This document shows positions 24,432 through 33,240 of a DNA stretch of 34,018 bases, in pieces. The translations under genes were made by a program, and so were the position numbers. Position 1 is the stretch's first letter. The number at the start of each line of letters is the position of its first letter. The notes beneath the pieces are model-generated. The model worked only from the letters and a program-made list of their open reading frames with translations, did no database searches and was not told the origin of the DNA. The stretch lies in NCBI GenBank assembly GCA_038226305.1, contig JBBRQN010000023.1:1-34018 (forward strand), in the 5' to 3' direction. The stretch is from JASLDZ01 sp038226305. GTDB taxonomy: Bacteria; Pseudomonadota; Alphaproteobacteria; Caulobacterales; Caulobacteraceae.

Positions 24432-24451
24432 CGCGCGGATCATTCCGCGCG
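24432..24451 (-). terminator. Hairpin after sucB, possible weak terminator
   Basis: An 8-bp perfect stem, CGCGCGGA with TCCGCGCG and a 4-base loop, begins five bases after the sucB stop. On the minus strand it is followed by CCTATTTAG, a poor U-run. It could reduce read-through into lpd or protect the 3' end of sucB mRNA. Confidence 0.5.
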
Positions 24452-24456
24452 AGGCG

Positions 24457-25716
24457 TCACAGATCCAGCAGCAGGCGCTTCGGGTCTTCGACGGCGTTCT
24501 TGATGGCCACGAGCGTGGTGACCGCCTCCTTGCCGTCGACGATGCGGTGGTCGTAGCTCAGCGCCAGGTACATCATCGGGCGGATCTCGACCTTGCCGTC
24601 CACGGCGATGGGGCGCTGCACGATGTTGTGCATGCCCAGGATCGCGGCCTGCGGCATGTTCAGGATGGGGGTCGACATCAGCGAGCCATAGATGCCGCCG
24701 TTGGTGATGGTGAAGGTGCCGCCCGCCATGTCCTCGATGGAGAGCTGGCCGTCGCGGGCCTTTTTGCCCAGCGCTCCGATGCCCTTCTCGATCCCGGCCA
24801 GGGTCAGCTGATCGGCATCGCGCAGCACGGGCACCACGAGGCCCTTGTCGGTGCCGACGGCCACGCCGATGTCGTAGTGGTTCTTGTAGATCAGGTCGTT
24901 GCCGTCGATCTCCGCGTTGGCGGCGGGCACGTCCTTCAGGGCGGCCACGCAGGCACGCACGAAGAAGCTCATGAAGCCGAGCTTCACCCCGTGGCGCTTT
25001 TCGAACACGTCCTTGTATTCGGCGCGGATGGCCATCACGGCCGTCATGTCCACCTCGTTGAAGGTGGTCAGCTGGGCGGCGGTGTTCTGCGCTTCCTTCA
25101 GACGGCGCGCGATGGTCTGGCGCAGGCGGGTCATCTTCACCCGCTCCTCGTTCGGCTTGTCCGGCCGCGGACCCGCGGCGGGGACCTGCACGGTCGGGGC
25201 AGGCGCAGCGGGTGCCGCCGGAACGGGAGCCTTCGCGGCCTCGAGGGCATCGCCCTTTGAGATGCGTCCGTCCTTGCCGGTGCCCGCGATCGAGGCCGGG
25301 TCGAGTTTGTTCTCGGTGACGATGCGCTGCACCGAGGGGCTGAGCGTCGAGGGGGCGCCGGCCTTCGAGGCCTCGGGTGCGGCTTCCGGGGTCTTCTGCG
25401 CCGCCGGAGGCTGGTTGGCGGGGGTCTGCTGACCGGCGCCCGAGGGCTGCTGGGCAGGGGCCGCGCCGCCGGCCGATGCACCGATGCGCGCGATCACCTG
25501 ATTGGGCGTCACCGTCTCGCCGTCCTTGGCGAGAATCTCGGAGATCACCCCGTCGGCGGGGGCGGAGACCTCGATGGCCACCTTGTCCGTCTCGATCTCC
25601 ACCAGCACTTCGTCGCGCTTGACGGCGTCGCCGACCTTCTTGGTCCAGGAGCCGACCGTGCCTTCGGTCACGCTCTCGCCCATGGTGGGCACGGTCACTT
25701 CGGCGGCGTCGGACAC
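24457..25716 (-). CDS. sucB: 2-oxoglutarate dehydrogenase E2, dihydrolipoyl succinyltransferase
   Basis: The 419-residue core enzyme transfers the succinyl group from lipoamide to CoA. An N-terminal lipoyl domain carries the lipoylated Lys45 in EIETDKVAIEV. A flexible Ala/Pro/Gln-rich linker spans about 81-123. The E1/E3-binding domain follows at about 124-160 (LSPSVQRIVTENKLDP, GRISKGDALEA), and the catalytic domain ends with SYDHRIVDGK, giving His390 and Asp394. It has one lipoyl domain, which is usual for SucB. The start is GTG at 25714-25716, 43 bases after sucA, with GAGAAAG a few bases upstream. Succinyltransferase rather than acetyltransferase is supported by the neighbouring sucA and sucCD. 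Confidence 0.97.
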   Translation of the reverse strand: MSDAAEVTVPTMGESVTEGTVGSWTKKVGDAVKRDEVLVEIETDKVAIEVSAPADGVISEILAKDGETVTPNQVIARIGASAGGAAPAQQPSGAGQQTPANQPPAAQKTPEAAPEASKAGAPSTLSPSVQRIVTENKLDPASIAGTGKDGRISKGDALEAAKAPVPAAPAAPAPTVQVPAAGPRPDKPNEERVKMTRLRQTIARRLKEAQNTAAQLTTFNEVDMTAVMAIRAEYKDVFEKRHGVKLGFMSFFVRACVAALKDVPAANAEIDGNDLIYKNHYDIGVAVGTDKGLVVPVLRDADQLTLAGIEKGIGALGKKARDGQLSIEDMAGGTFTITNGGIYGSLMSTPILNMPQAAILGMHNIVQRPIAVDGKVEIRPMMYLALSYDHRIVDGKEAVTTLVAIKNAVEDPKRLLLDL

Positions 25717-25759
25717 GGCTGGGTGGTCTTTCTCTAGGGAATGATCGGTAGACGGATGA

Positions 25760-28729
25760 TCAGGCGAAGGCTTCGTCGGTGAAGGTCTGCAGTTCCTTCA
25801 GGTGGCGGCTCGCCAGGCCCGCGGCGGTGGAGGCCGAGGCGTTGCGGCCCACGTAGCGGGCGCGTTTGTTTTGGTTGTCGGTGCGCTTCAGCGTTTCTTC
25901 GAGCCAGGAGTCCACGAACGTCCAGCCGCCCATGTTCTTCGGCTCTTCCTGCACCCACACGATCTCCGCAGTGGGGAAGCGCGCCAGTTCCTTGCGGAGC
26001 GACTGCATCGGCCAGGGATAGAACTGTTCCAGCCGCAGGATGTAGACGTCGTCGGCACCCTTCTTCTCCCGGGCGTCGAGCAGGTCGTAGTAGACCTTGC
26101 CGGAGCACAGGATCACCCGGCGCACCTGCGCGTCGGGCTTTACGGTCAGCCCCGCGATGGCCGGATTTGTCTCGGCGTCGTCCCACAACACCCGGTGGAA
26201 GGCCGAGCCCTCCGCCAGTTCGCTGAGCTTCGACACCGCCTTCTTGTGCCGCAGCAGCGACTTCGGCGTCATCACGATCAGGGGTTTGCGGAAGCTGCGC
26301 TTCAGCTGGCGGCGCAGCACGTGGAAGTAGTTGGCGGGGGTGGTGCAGTTCACCACCTGCATGTTGTCTTCCGCGCACATCTGCAGGAAGCGTTCGAGGC
26401 GCGCGGAGGAATGCTCCGGGCCCTGACCTTCATAGCCGTGCGGTAACAGCATGGTGAGGCCGCACATGCGCAGCCACTTGCGCTCACCCGACGAGATGAA
26501 TTGGTCGATCACCACCTGCGCGCCGTTGGTGAAGTCGCCGAACTGCGCCTCCCACATGACCAGGGTGTCCGGGTCGGCGAGGCTGTAGCCATACTCGAAG
26601 CCCAGCACCGCCTCTTCGGAGAGCAGGCTGTCGATCACCTCGTAGTGGGCCTGGCCGGAGCGGATGTTGTTGAGCGGAACGTAGCGTTCCTCCGTGTTCT
26701 GATCGACCACGGCGGAGTGGCGCGAGCTGAAGGTGCCGCGCACGCTGTCCTGCCCCGAAAGCCGCACGGGCGACCCCTCATCGAGGAGGGTGCCGAAGGC
26801 CAGGTGTTCGGCCGTGGCCCAGTCCAGGCCCTCGCCGGCTTCGATAGTCTTGCGGCGCGTCTCGATCACGCGCTTCAGCGTGGGGTGGATGGCGACGGTT
26901 TCGGGGATGGCGGTCAGCTTGCGACCGATGTCGGTCAGCTTCTGAAGGGCCACGGCGGTGTTGCTCATCACCTCGCCGTCGGCGTCGAAGCCCGACCATT
27001 TGCCGTCCAGCCAGTCGGCCTTGTTCGGCTTGTAGGCCTTGCCCGCGTCGAACTCGTCGGAGAGGAACTGTTCGAATTCGGTCAGCCAGCGGTCGACCTC
27101 GGCCTGCGTGGCCACGCCCTGTTCGATCAGGCGGGCGGAGTAGATTTCGCGGGTCGAGGGCTGGCCCTTGATCTTCGCGTACATGATCGGCTGGGTGAAC
27201 GTGGGGTCGTCGCCCTCGTTGTGGCCGAAGCGGCGGTAGCAGAACATGTCCACCACTACGTCCTTGCCGAACTCCTGGCGGTATTCGGCCGCCACCTTGG
27301 CGGCGAAGACCACGGCCTCCGGGTCGTCGCCGTTAGCGTGCAGAATCGGCGCCTGCACCATCAGCGCCACGTCGCTCGGATAGGGCGACGAGCGCGAGAA
27401 GTTCGGCGCGGTGGTGAAGCCGATCTGGTTGTTGACGATGAAGTGGATCGTGCCCGCCGTCTCGTAGCCCTTCAGCCCGGACAGCGCGAAGCACTCGGCC
27501 ACCACGCCTTGCCCTGCGAAGGCGGCGTCGCCGTGCAGCAGCAGCGGCAGCACCTTGGAGCCGGTGCAGCCCGCATCCTCGAGCCGGTCGAAGGTCTGCT
27601 TGGCGCGCGCCTTGCCCAGCACCACCGGGTTGACGATCTCGAGGTGCGACGGGTTGGCGGTGAGCGACAGGTGCACCTTGTTGCCGTCGAACTCGCGGTC
27701 CGAACTGGCGCCCAGGTGGTACTTCACGTCGCCCGAGCCCTCGATGTCGGAAGGCACGGAGCTGCCGCCCTGGAACTCGTGGAAAATCACGCGGTAGGGC
27801 TTGCCCATCACAGCGGCCAGGACGTTCAGGCGTCCCCGGTGCGGCATGCCAAGGATGATCTCGTCGACGCCCAGGGCGCCGCCGCGCTTGATGATCTGCT
27901 CCATGGCGGGCACCAGCGCCTCGCCCCCGTCGAGGCCGAACCGCTTGGTGCCGGGGAAGCGCTTGTGCAGGAAGCGCTCGAAGCCCTCGGCCTCGATCAG
28001 CTTCTTCAGGATGGCGATCTTGCCCTCTTTCGAGAACACGATCTCCTTGTGTTTGCCCTCGATGCGCTCCTGGATCCACGCCTTCTCGGTGGGGTTGGAG
28101 ATGTGCATGTACTGCACGCCCACGGTGCCGCAGTAGGTGCGCTTCAGGATCTCCAGGATCTCGCGAAGCGTCGCCGTCTCCAGCCCCAGCACGTAGTCGA
28201 GGAATATCGGACGATCCCAGTCGGCTTCGGTGAAGCCATAGGTGGCCGGGTCGAGCTCGCCCGCGGCCTGCAGCTTCAGCTTCTGCTCCAGCCCCAGAGG
28301 ATCGAGGTTGGCGGCGAGATGCCCGCGGATGCGATAGGCGCGGATCATCATGATCGCGCGCACCGAATCGAGGGTCGCTGCGCGAACGTCGGCCTGCGGC
28401 GTGGCGGCGGCCGCAGCCTCAGGTGCCTTGGCGGCGATCTTCGCGCCCATCTTGGCCTCGACCGCAGGCCACAGCCCGTCGATCGCCGACATCCAGTCGG
28501 GGCGGGCGGAGGGCGCGGCGGGGCGAGCCCAGCTGGGCTCCTGATCCGCGGCGGCGATGGCGCCCGGCTGCTCGCCGAACGCGTCGAAATAGGCTCGCCA
28601 GTCGGCGGGCACGCTCTGCGGATCGCCCGCGTATCGCGCGTAGAGGTCCTCGACGAAAGTGGCGTTGCCGCCGTAGAGGAAGGTCGTCTCAGACAGGAGC
28701 TGATTGATCCGACCGGAATCGTCCGCCAT
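25760..28729 (-). CDS. sucA: 2-oxoglutarate dehydrogenase E1 (thiamine-diphosphate decarboxylase)
   Basis: The 989-residue protein decarboxylates 2-oxoglutarate and succinylates the E2 lipoyl group. The N-terminal segment FLYGGNATFVEDLYARY near 16-32 is the usual E1o entry motif. An Ala-rich linker near 75-120 leads into the catalytic core, with GMPHRGRLNVL, then the thiamine-diphosphate motif GDAAFAGQG near 400 continued by NNQIGFTT, CYRRFGHNEGDDP, and the C-terminal SGERKWLRMCGLTMLLPHGYEGQGPEHSS region. Length is typical for alphaproteobacterial E1o. I chose the ATG at 28727-28729, with AGGTGG about nine bases upstream, over 28 additional upstream codons that lack family similarity. Confidence 0.97.
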   Translation of the reverse strand: MADDSGRINQLLSETTFLYGGNATFVEDLYARYAGDPQSVPADWRAYFDAFGEQPGAIAAADQEPSWARPAAPSARPDWMSAIDGLWPAVEAKMGAKIAAKAPEAAAAATPQADVRAATLDSVRAIMMIRAYRIRGHLAANLDPLGLEQKLKLQAAGELDPATYGFTEADWDRPIFLDYVLGLETATLREILEILKRTYCGTVGVQYMHISNPTEKAWIQERIEGKHKEIVFSKEGKIAILKKLIEAEGFERFLHKRFPGTKRFGLDGGEALVPAMEQIIKRGGALGVDEIILGMPHRGRLNVLAAVMGKPYRVIFHEFQGGSSVPSDIEGSGDVKYHLGASSDREFDGNKVHLSLTANPSHLEIVNPVVLGKARAKQTFDRLEDAGCTGSKVLPLLLHGDAAFAGQGVVAECFALSGLKGYETAGTIHFIVNNQIGFTTAPNFSRSSPYPSDVALMVQAPILHANGDDPEAVVFAAKVAAEYRQEFGKDVVVDMFCYRRFGHNEGDDPTFTQPIMYAKIKGQPSTREIYSARLIEQGVATQAEVDRWLTEFEQFLSDEFDAGKAYKPNKADWLDGKWSGFDADGEVMSNTAVALQKLTDIGRKLTAIPETVAIHPTLKRVIETRRKTIEAGEGLDWATAEHLAFGTLLDEGSPVRLSGQDSVRGTFSSRHSAVVDQNTEERYVPLNNIRSGQAHYEVIDSLLSEEAVLGFEYGYSLADPDTLVMWEAQFGDFTNGAQVVIDQFISSGERKWLRMCGLTMLLPHGYEGQGPEHSSARLERFLQMCAEDNMQVVNCTTPANYFHVLRRQLKRSFRKPLIVMTPKSLLRHKKAVSKLSELAEGSAFHRVLWDDAETNPAIAGLTVKPDAQVRRVILCSGKVYYDLLDAREKKGADDVYILRLEQFYPWPMQSLRKELARFPTAEIVWVQEEPKNMGGWTFVDSWLEETLKRTDNQNKRARYVGRNASASTAAGLASRHLKELQTFTDEAFA

Positions 28730-28914
28730 CGCGTCGTCCACCTGTTGCCTGCCGCGCGGTCGAGTCGTGACCATCCAAGCGGCGCGCGCCTTATACGCCC
28801 GAACGGCCGTCATAGGCCGGGACGTCAGGATTTTTGTTTAACGACGCTTCGCGGTGAAAAGCGCCCATCCTGAGCATCCCGGCGCACGATGGCGGTTTCG
28901 GGCCTCTTATGTAG
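28730..28914 (-). other. sucD-sucA gap
   Basis: This 185-base interval is the widest within the TCA block. It contains a hairpin CGCTT/AAGCG (28842-28860) lacking a U-run and, nearer sucA, TATAAG (28795-28790) that could be a -10 element. No convincing -35 is seen 16-18 bases above it. A separate sucA promoter or an mRNA processing site is possible. Confidence 0.35.
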
Positions 28915-29799
28915 TCAGCCCTTGAGCAGTTGCAGCAGGGTCTCGCCCAGAGCCGCCGGCGAAGGCGACACGCGGATGCCCGCCCGCTCCATCGCCGCCA
29001 TCTTGGAAGCCGCATCGCCCTTGCCGCCAGAGACGATGGCGCCCGCGTGGCCCATGGTCCGCCCCGGAGGCGCCGTGACGCCCGCGATGAAGCCCGCGAT
29101 GGGCTTGGACCGCCCGCGCTTGGCCTCGTCGATCAGGAACTGCGCGGCGTCTTCCTCGGCCGAGCCGCCGATCTCGCCGATCATGATGATCGACTTGGTG
29201 GCTTCGTCCGCCAGGAACAGTTCAAGCACGTCGATGAACTCGGTACCCTTCACCGGGTCGCCGCCGATGCCCACGGCCGTGGTCTGGCCGAGGCCGGCGT
29301 TGGTGGTCTGGAACACAGCCTCATAGGTCAGCGTGCCCGAGCGCGAGACCACGCCGACAGAGCCCGCGGAGAAGATGTTGCCCGGCATGATGCCGATCTT
29401 GCACTGGTTGGGGGTGAGCACGCCCGGGCAGTTCGGCCCGATGAGGCGCGACTTCGACCCGGCGAGCGAGCGCTTCACCTTGATCATGTCCTCCACCGGG
29501 ATGCCCTCGGTGATGCAGATGATCAGCGGAATCTCGGCGTCGATGGCTTCGAGGATGGAGTCGGCGGCGAAGGGCGGCGGGACGTAGATCACGCTCGCGT
29601 CGGCCCCTGCGCGCGACTTGGCCTCGAGCACGGTGTCGTAGACCGGCAGGCCCACGGCGGTCTGCCCGCCTTTGCCCGGCGTGACGCCCGCCGTCATCTT
29701 CGTGCCGTAGGCGATGGCCTGCTCCGTGTGGAAGGTGCCCTGCGCGCCGGTGATGCCCTGGCAGATGACGCGGGTGTTGGAGTCGATGAGGACGGACAC
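28915..29799 (-). CDS. sucD: Succinyl-CoA synthetase, alpha subunit
   Basis: The 294-residue subunit binds CoA and carries the phosphorylated His of the succinyl-CoA to succinate step. It shows CQGITGAQGTFHTEQAI at 13-29, IVYVPPPFAADSI-like CoA-site sequence, GPNCPGVLTPNQCKIGIMPG and the active-site GHAGAIVSGGKGDAASK with His near 251. Start is a GTG immediately after the sucC stop (TAA GTG, no gap), with AAGGGA ten bases upstream inside sucC. ATP or GTP preference is set by the beta subunit. Confidence 0.97.
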   Translation of the reverse strand: MSVLIDSNTRVICQGITGAQGTFHTEQAIAYGTKMTAGVTPGKGGQTAVGLPVYDTVLEAKSRAGADASVIYVPPPFAADSILEAIDAEIPLIICITEGIPVEDMIKVKRSLAGSKSRLIGPNCPGVLTPNQCKIGIMPGNIFSAGSVGVVSRSGTLTYEAVFQTTNAGLGQTTAVGIGGDPVKGTEFIDVLELFLADEATKSIIMIGEIGGSAEEDAAQFLIDEAKRGRSKPIAGFIAGVTAPPGRTMGHAGAIVSGGKGDAASKMAAMERAGIRVSPSPAALGETLLQLLKG

Positions 29800-31008
<1,209 letters not shown>

Positions 31009-31051
31009 GGGGCCGCGGCTCTTCCGGTAGCGAAGGGGGAGGTCGCGCGAC

Positions 31052-31080
31052 GGTCTAGAGGCCCGCGCCCACCCGCGCAA
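31052..31080 (-). promoter_or_regulatory. Candidate promoter of the sucCDAB-lpd block
   Basis: TTGCGC (31080-31075) and TAGACC (31057-31052, within TCTAGACC) are 17 bases apart on the minus strand. The -10 fits GCTANAWC at six of eight places. Transcription would start near 31045, leaving a leader of about 37 bases with a ribosome site. Confidence 0.45.
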
Positions 31081-31107
31081 CGCTGCGCCACGCCTGCGGC
31101 TTGCGCT

Positions 31108-31668
31108 TCAGCCGAAGAACACCTGGAACATCAGCCGGCCGGGCACGAAGGTGAAGGCCCCCGCGATGATCAGGCCGCCCACGAACAGGCTCGTCATCAT
31201 GCGGGCGTGCATCCGCACGTTGCGGCGCTTGATGGCCACGAGGCCCATCGGAACGGCGATGATCACCCAGCCGGACAGGAAGTGGATGTAGCTCCAATGG
31301 TCGGGGTGCAGGGTCTTGATCCACAGCGAGCTGATCGCCGTGGTCATCATCGCCGCCATCCACGCCCAGCCCAGGGTCTTGTGCAGCGCCGTGCCCTTCA
31401 CCCCGATGAGTATCACCGACCCGATCAGGAACGCCATCACCGCGGCGGTGATGTGCAGGCGGATCAACGCCGGGGCCTGCGACAGGAGGGCGAGGTTCGG
31501 CGCATGCAGGTGAACGGCGACGGCGTGACCACCGCCCGACTGCCGCAGCAGCATCCACGCCAGGAAGCCGACCACCGCCACGCCGACGGCCGCCGGGCCG
31601 ATCAGGCTGCGCGGCGAAATCCCACGCTGGGCGCGGTGCGAGACGCTTGTGGGAGAGGCGTGGGTCAT
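31108..31668 (-). CDS. DUF2306-like multi-pass membrane protein
   Basis: The 186-residue protein has one hydrophobic segment near residues 20-40 and three or more further ones: ITAAVMAFLIGSVILIGV, WAWMAAMMTTAISSLWI and SGWVIIAVPMGLVAI, then MMTSLFVGGLIIAGAF. Features such as RLHITAAV, LHKTLGW, YIHFLSGW and RRNVRMHARMM (conserved His and Arg next to membrane segments) match the DUF2306 family, whose function is unknown. The repeated His residues facing the membrane could bind heme or metal, but that is speculation. I used the ATG at 31666-31668; another ATG at 31704 gives a 198-residue form. It diverges from a LytTR regulator gene, a pairing that may be functional. The 99 bases between it and sucC hold the suc promoter. 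Confidence 0.7.
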   Translation of the reverse strand: MTHASPTSVSHRAQRGISPRSLIGPAAVGVAVVGFLAWMLLRQSGGGHAVAVHLHAPNLALLSQAPALIRLHITAAVMAFLIGSVILIGVKGTALHKTLGWAWMAAMMTTAISSLWIKTLHPDHWSYIHFLSGWVIIAVPMGLVAIKRRNVRMHARMMTSLFVGGLIIAGAFTFVPGRLMFQVFFG

Positions 31669-31762
31669 GGGAGTCTGCTTTGGTGATCCGGCGGGGCGCT
31701 CCATGCGACCCGTCCGGCGACCACCGATCCCTAAGCCCCCCCTTTCGAGCCCGCCCGCCCCG

Positions 31763-32596
31763 ATGCGTGAACAAGACGGCCCGATGCGCGAAACGACGGC
31801 TGGTGCCGTTCACGCTTCGCCGACGGCGGCCGTGGCTGCGCCGGTGCCGGTGCCTGTCGCGGTCACCTGGGCGCGGGCGGCGCTGGTGACCCTGGCGGTG
31901 GCGGTGTTCCTGTCGGTCAGCGGGGCGTTCGAAACGGGCCGGGCGTCTTTCGTGGTCCGGCTCGGCTACTGGGTGCTCGTGCTGGCGACGGGGGGTGCGA
32001 TCGGCGTGCCCGTTGCCAAGGCGCTGGAGCGCAGCGGGCGTTTTCCGGGCGCGCTTCCGGCGATCACCGCCATGACCCTGTGCATCGCCATCCCGCAGAC
32101 GGTGATCGTGTGGGCGATGAGCGGCTGGATCTTCTTCGGCCACCTGACCCCGGCCGACCTGCCAGGCTTCGCCCTGCCCGTGTTCGTCGTGACCGTGGGG
32201 ATGAGCACCCTGAACGTGCTGGCCGGCCGCCGCTCTGTGATGACCCATGCCCCGGCCCCCGGTGGGCCGCTGCCGGTCGCGCCGGTGAAGTTCCTTGAGC
32301 GGATGCCCCTGAAGCTGCGGGGCGCCGCGCTGCACGCGGTGGAGGCCGAGGATCACTACCTGCGCCTGCACACCGACCGGGGCAGCGACCTCATCCTCAT
32401 GCGCCTGTCGGATGCCGTGGCCGAGCTGGAGGGGCTGGAGGGCGCGCAGACGCATCGCAGCTGGTGGGTCGCCAAGGACGCGGTGCAGGGCGCCGACCGC
32501 GCCGACGGCCGCGCCGTGCTGAAGCTCAAGGGCGGCGCAGAGGCCCCCGTCAGCCGCACCTACGCCCGCGCCCTGCGCGAAGCCGGCTGGTTCTAG
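31763..32596 (+). CDS. Membrane-anchored LytTR-family DNA-binding regulator
   Basis: About 277 residues. After a Pro/Ala-rich N-terminus come four hydrophobic segments (ALVTLAVAVFLSVSG, YWVLVLATGGAIGV, AMTLCIAIPQTVIVWAM, FALPVFVVTVGMSTLNVL) over residues ~35-165. A C-terminal LytTR domain begins near 180 with FLERMPLKLRG and contains AVEAEDHYLRLHTDRG, MRLSDAVAELEG and HRSWWVAKDAV, typical of the family. There is no receiver domain, so it is not a standard response regulator, and a signal sensed in the membrane is likely. Target genes are unknown; the divergent DUF2306-like gene is the obvious candidate. The start is uncertain: the ATG at 31763 is used, with ATGs at 31703 and 31784 possible and no good ribosome site for any. 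Confidence 0.8.
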   Translation: MREQDGPMRETTAGAVHASPTAAVAAPVPVPVAVTWARAALVTLAVAVFLSVSGAFETGRASFVVRLGYWVLVLATGGAIGVPVAKALERSGRFPGALPAITAMTLCIAIPQTVIVWAMSGWIFFGHLTPADLPGFALPVFVVTVGMSTLNVLAGRRSVMTHAPAPGGPLPVAPVKFLERMPLKLRGAALHAVEAEDHYLRLHTDRGSDLILMRLSDAVAELEGLEGAQTHRSWWVAKDAVQGADRADGRAVLKLKGGAEAPVSRTYARALREAGWF

Positions 32597-32705
32597 CGCG
32601 ACGGACTCTCCGGACTCTGTTTTCGAAGACCGTCCAGAACCGTCAGTCTGGCTGACCATCCCGTCCCCGGTTGACCTGCGCCCGGCCCGCCCTAGGTTCC
32701 GGCGC
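32597..32705 (+). promoter_or_regulatory. def-fmt promoter, placed for a leaderless mRNA
   Basis: TTGACC (32671-32676) and TAGGTT (32693-32698) are 16 bases apart. The expected start at about 32705 coincides with the def ATG at 32706, and no Shine-Dalgarno sequence fits in between. The core CCCTAGGTTC (32690-32699) is identical to that ahead of the PQQ dehydrogenase. Upstream in the same gap, CGGACTCT occurs twice, nine bases apart (32602 and 32611). Confidence 0.6.
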
Positions 32706-33230
32706 ATGAGCGTTCTCCCCATCATCACCGTCGGCGAAGCGGCCGAGCTTGCGATCCTGAAGCGGCCTTCCGAGCCCGTGACGGTGGTCGACGACGCCGT
32801 GCGGGCGCTGCTCGATGACATGCTGGAGACCATGTACGCCGCCCCCGGCATCGGCCTCGCTGCCGTGCAGGTCGGGGTGCTCAAGCGCCTCGTGGTGATG
32901 GACGTGGCCCGGGAGGGCGAGGCGCCCCAGCCCCGCAAATATGTGAACCCGGAAGTGATCTGGGCCTCCGAAGAGACCTCCACCTACGAGGAGGGCTGCC
33001 TCTCCATCCCCGACATCTATGACGAGGTGGAGCGCCCGGCGAAGGTGCGTTTCAGCTACCTCGACGAGACCGGCGCCCCCCACGAAGAGGAGGCCGAGGG
33101 GCTCTACGCCACCTGCATCCAGCACGAGATCGACCACTGCGACGGGGTGCTGTTCCTCGACCACCTGTCGCGCCTGAAGCGCGACCGGGGCATCGCCAAG
33201 GTCAAGAAGGCCCGGAAGGCGATGGCCTGA
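32706..33230 (+). CDS. def: Peptide deformylase
   Basis: The 174-residue metalloenzyme removes the N-formyl group from nascent proteins. All three family motifs are present: GIGLAAVQVG (motif 1, near 48-57), EGCLSIP (motif 2, with the metal-binding Cys, near 96-102) and QHEIDHCDG (motif 3, HExxH-type, near 138-146). Motif 1 has Val in place of the common Pro before Gln, a frequent alphaproteobacterial variant. The ATG has no ribosome site and lies where transcription should start. fmt follows 10 bases downstream, the usual def-fmt pair. Confidence 0.97.
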   Translation: MSVLPIITVGEAAELAILKRPSEPVTVVDDAVRALLDDMLETMYAAPGIGLAAVQVGVLKRLVVMDVAREGEAPQPRKYVNPEVIWASEETSTYEEGCLSIPDIYDEVERPAKVRFSYLDETGAPHEEEAEGLYATCIQHEIDHCDGVLFLDHLSRLKRDRGIAKVKKARKAMA

Positions 33231-33240
33231 GCGGCTGCCC

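Noticed and set aside
28842..28860. Hairpin after sucD as an intrinsic terminator
   Set aside because: Only about five or six pairs with a 9-base loop and no U-run on the minus strand; it does not meet the usual pattern.
26501..28873. 790-codon open frame opposite sucA
   Set aside because: SucA on the minus strand is complete and conserved. The antisense product shows only His/Val/Glu-rich shadow sequence.
32602..32618. Tandem CGGACTCT, two copies at 9-base spacing, as a LytTR operator
   Set aside because: Two short copies downstream of the regulator gene, with a spacing unlike the ~21-base period usual for LytTR direct repeats; too weak to call.
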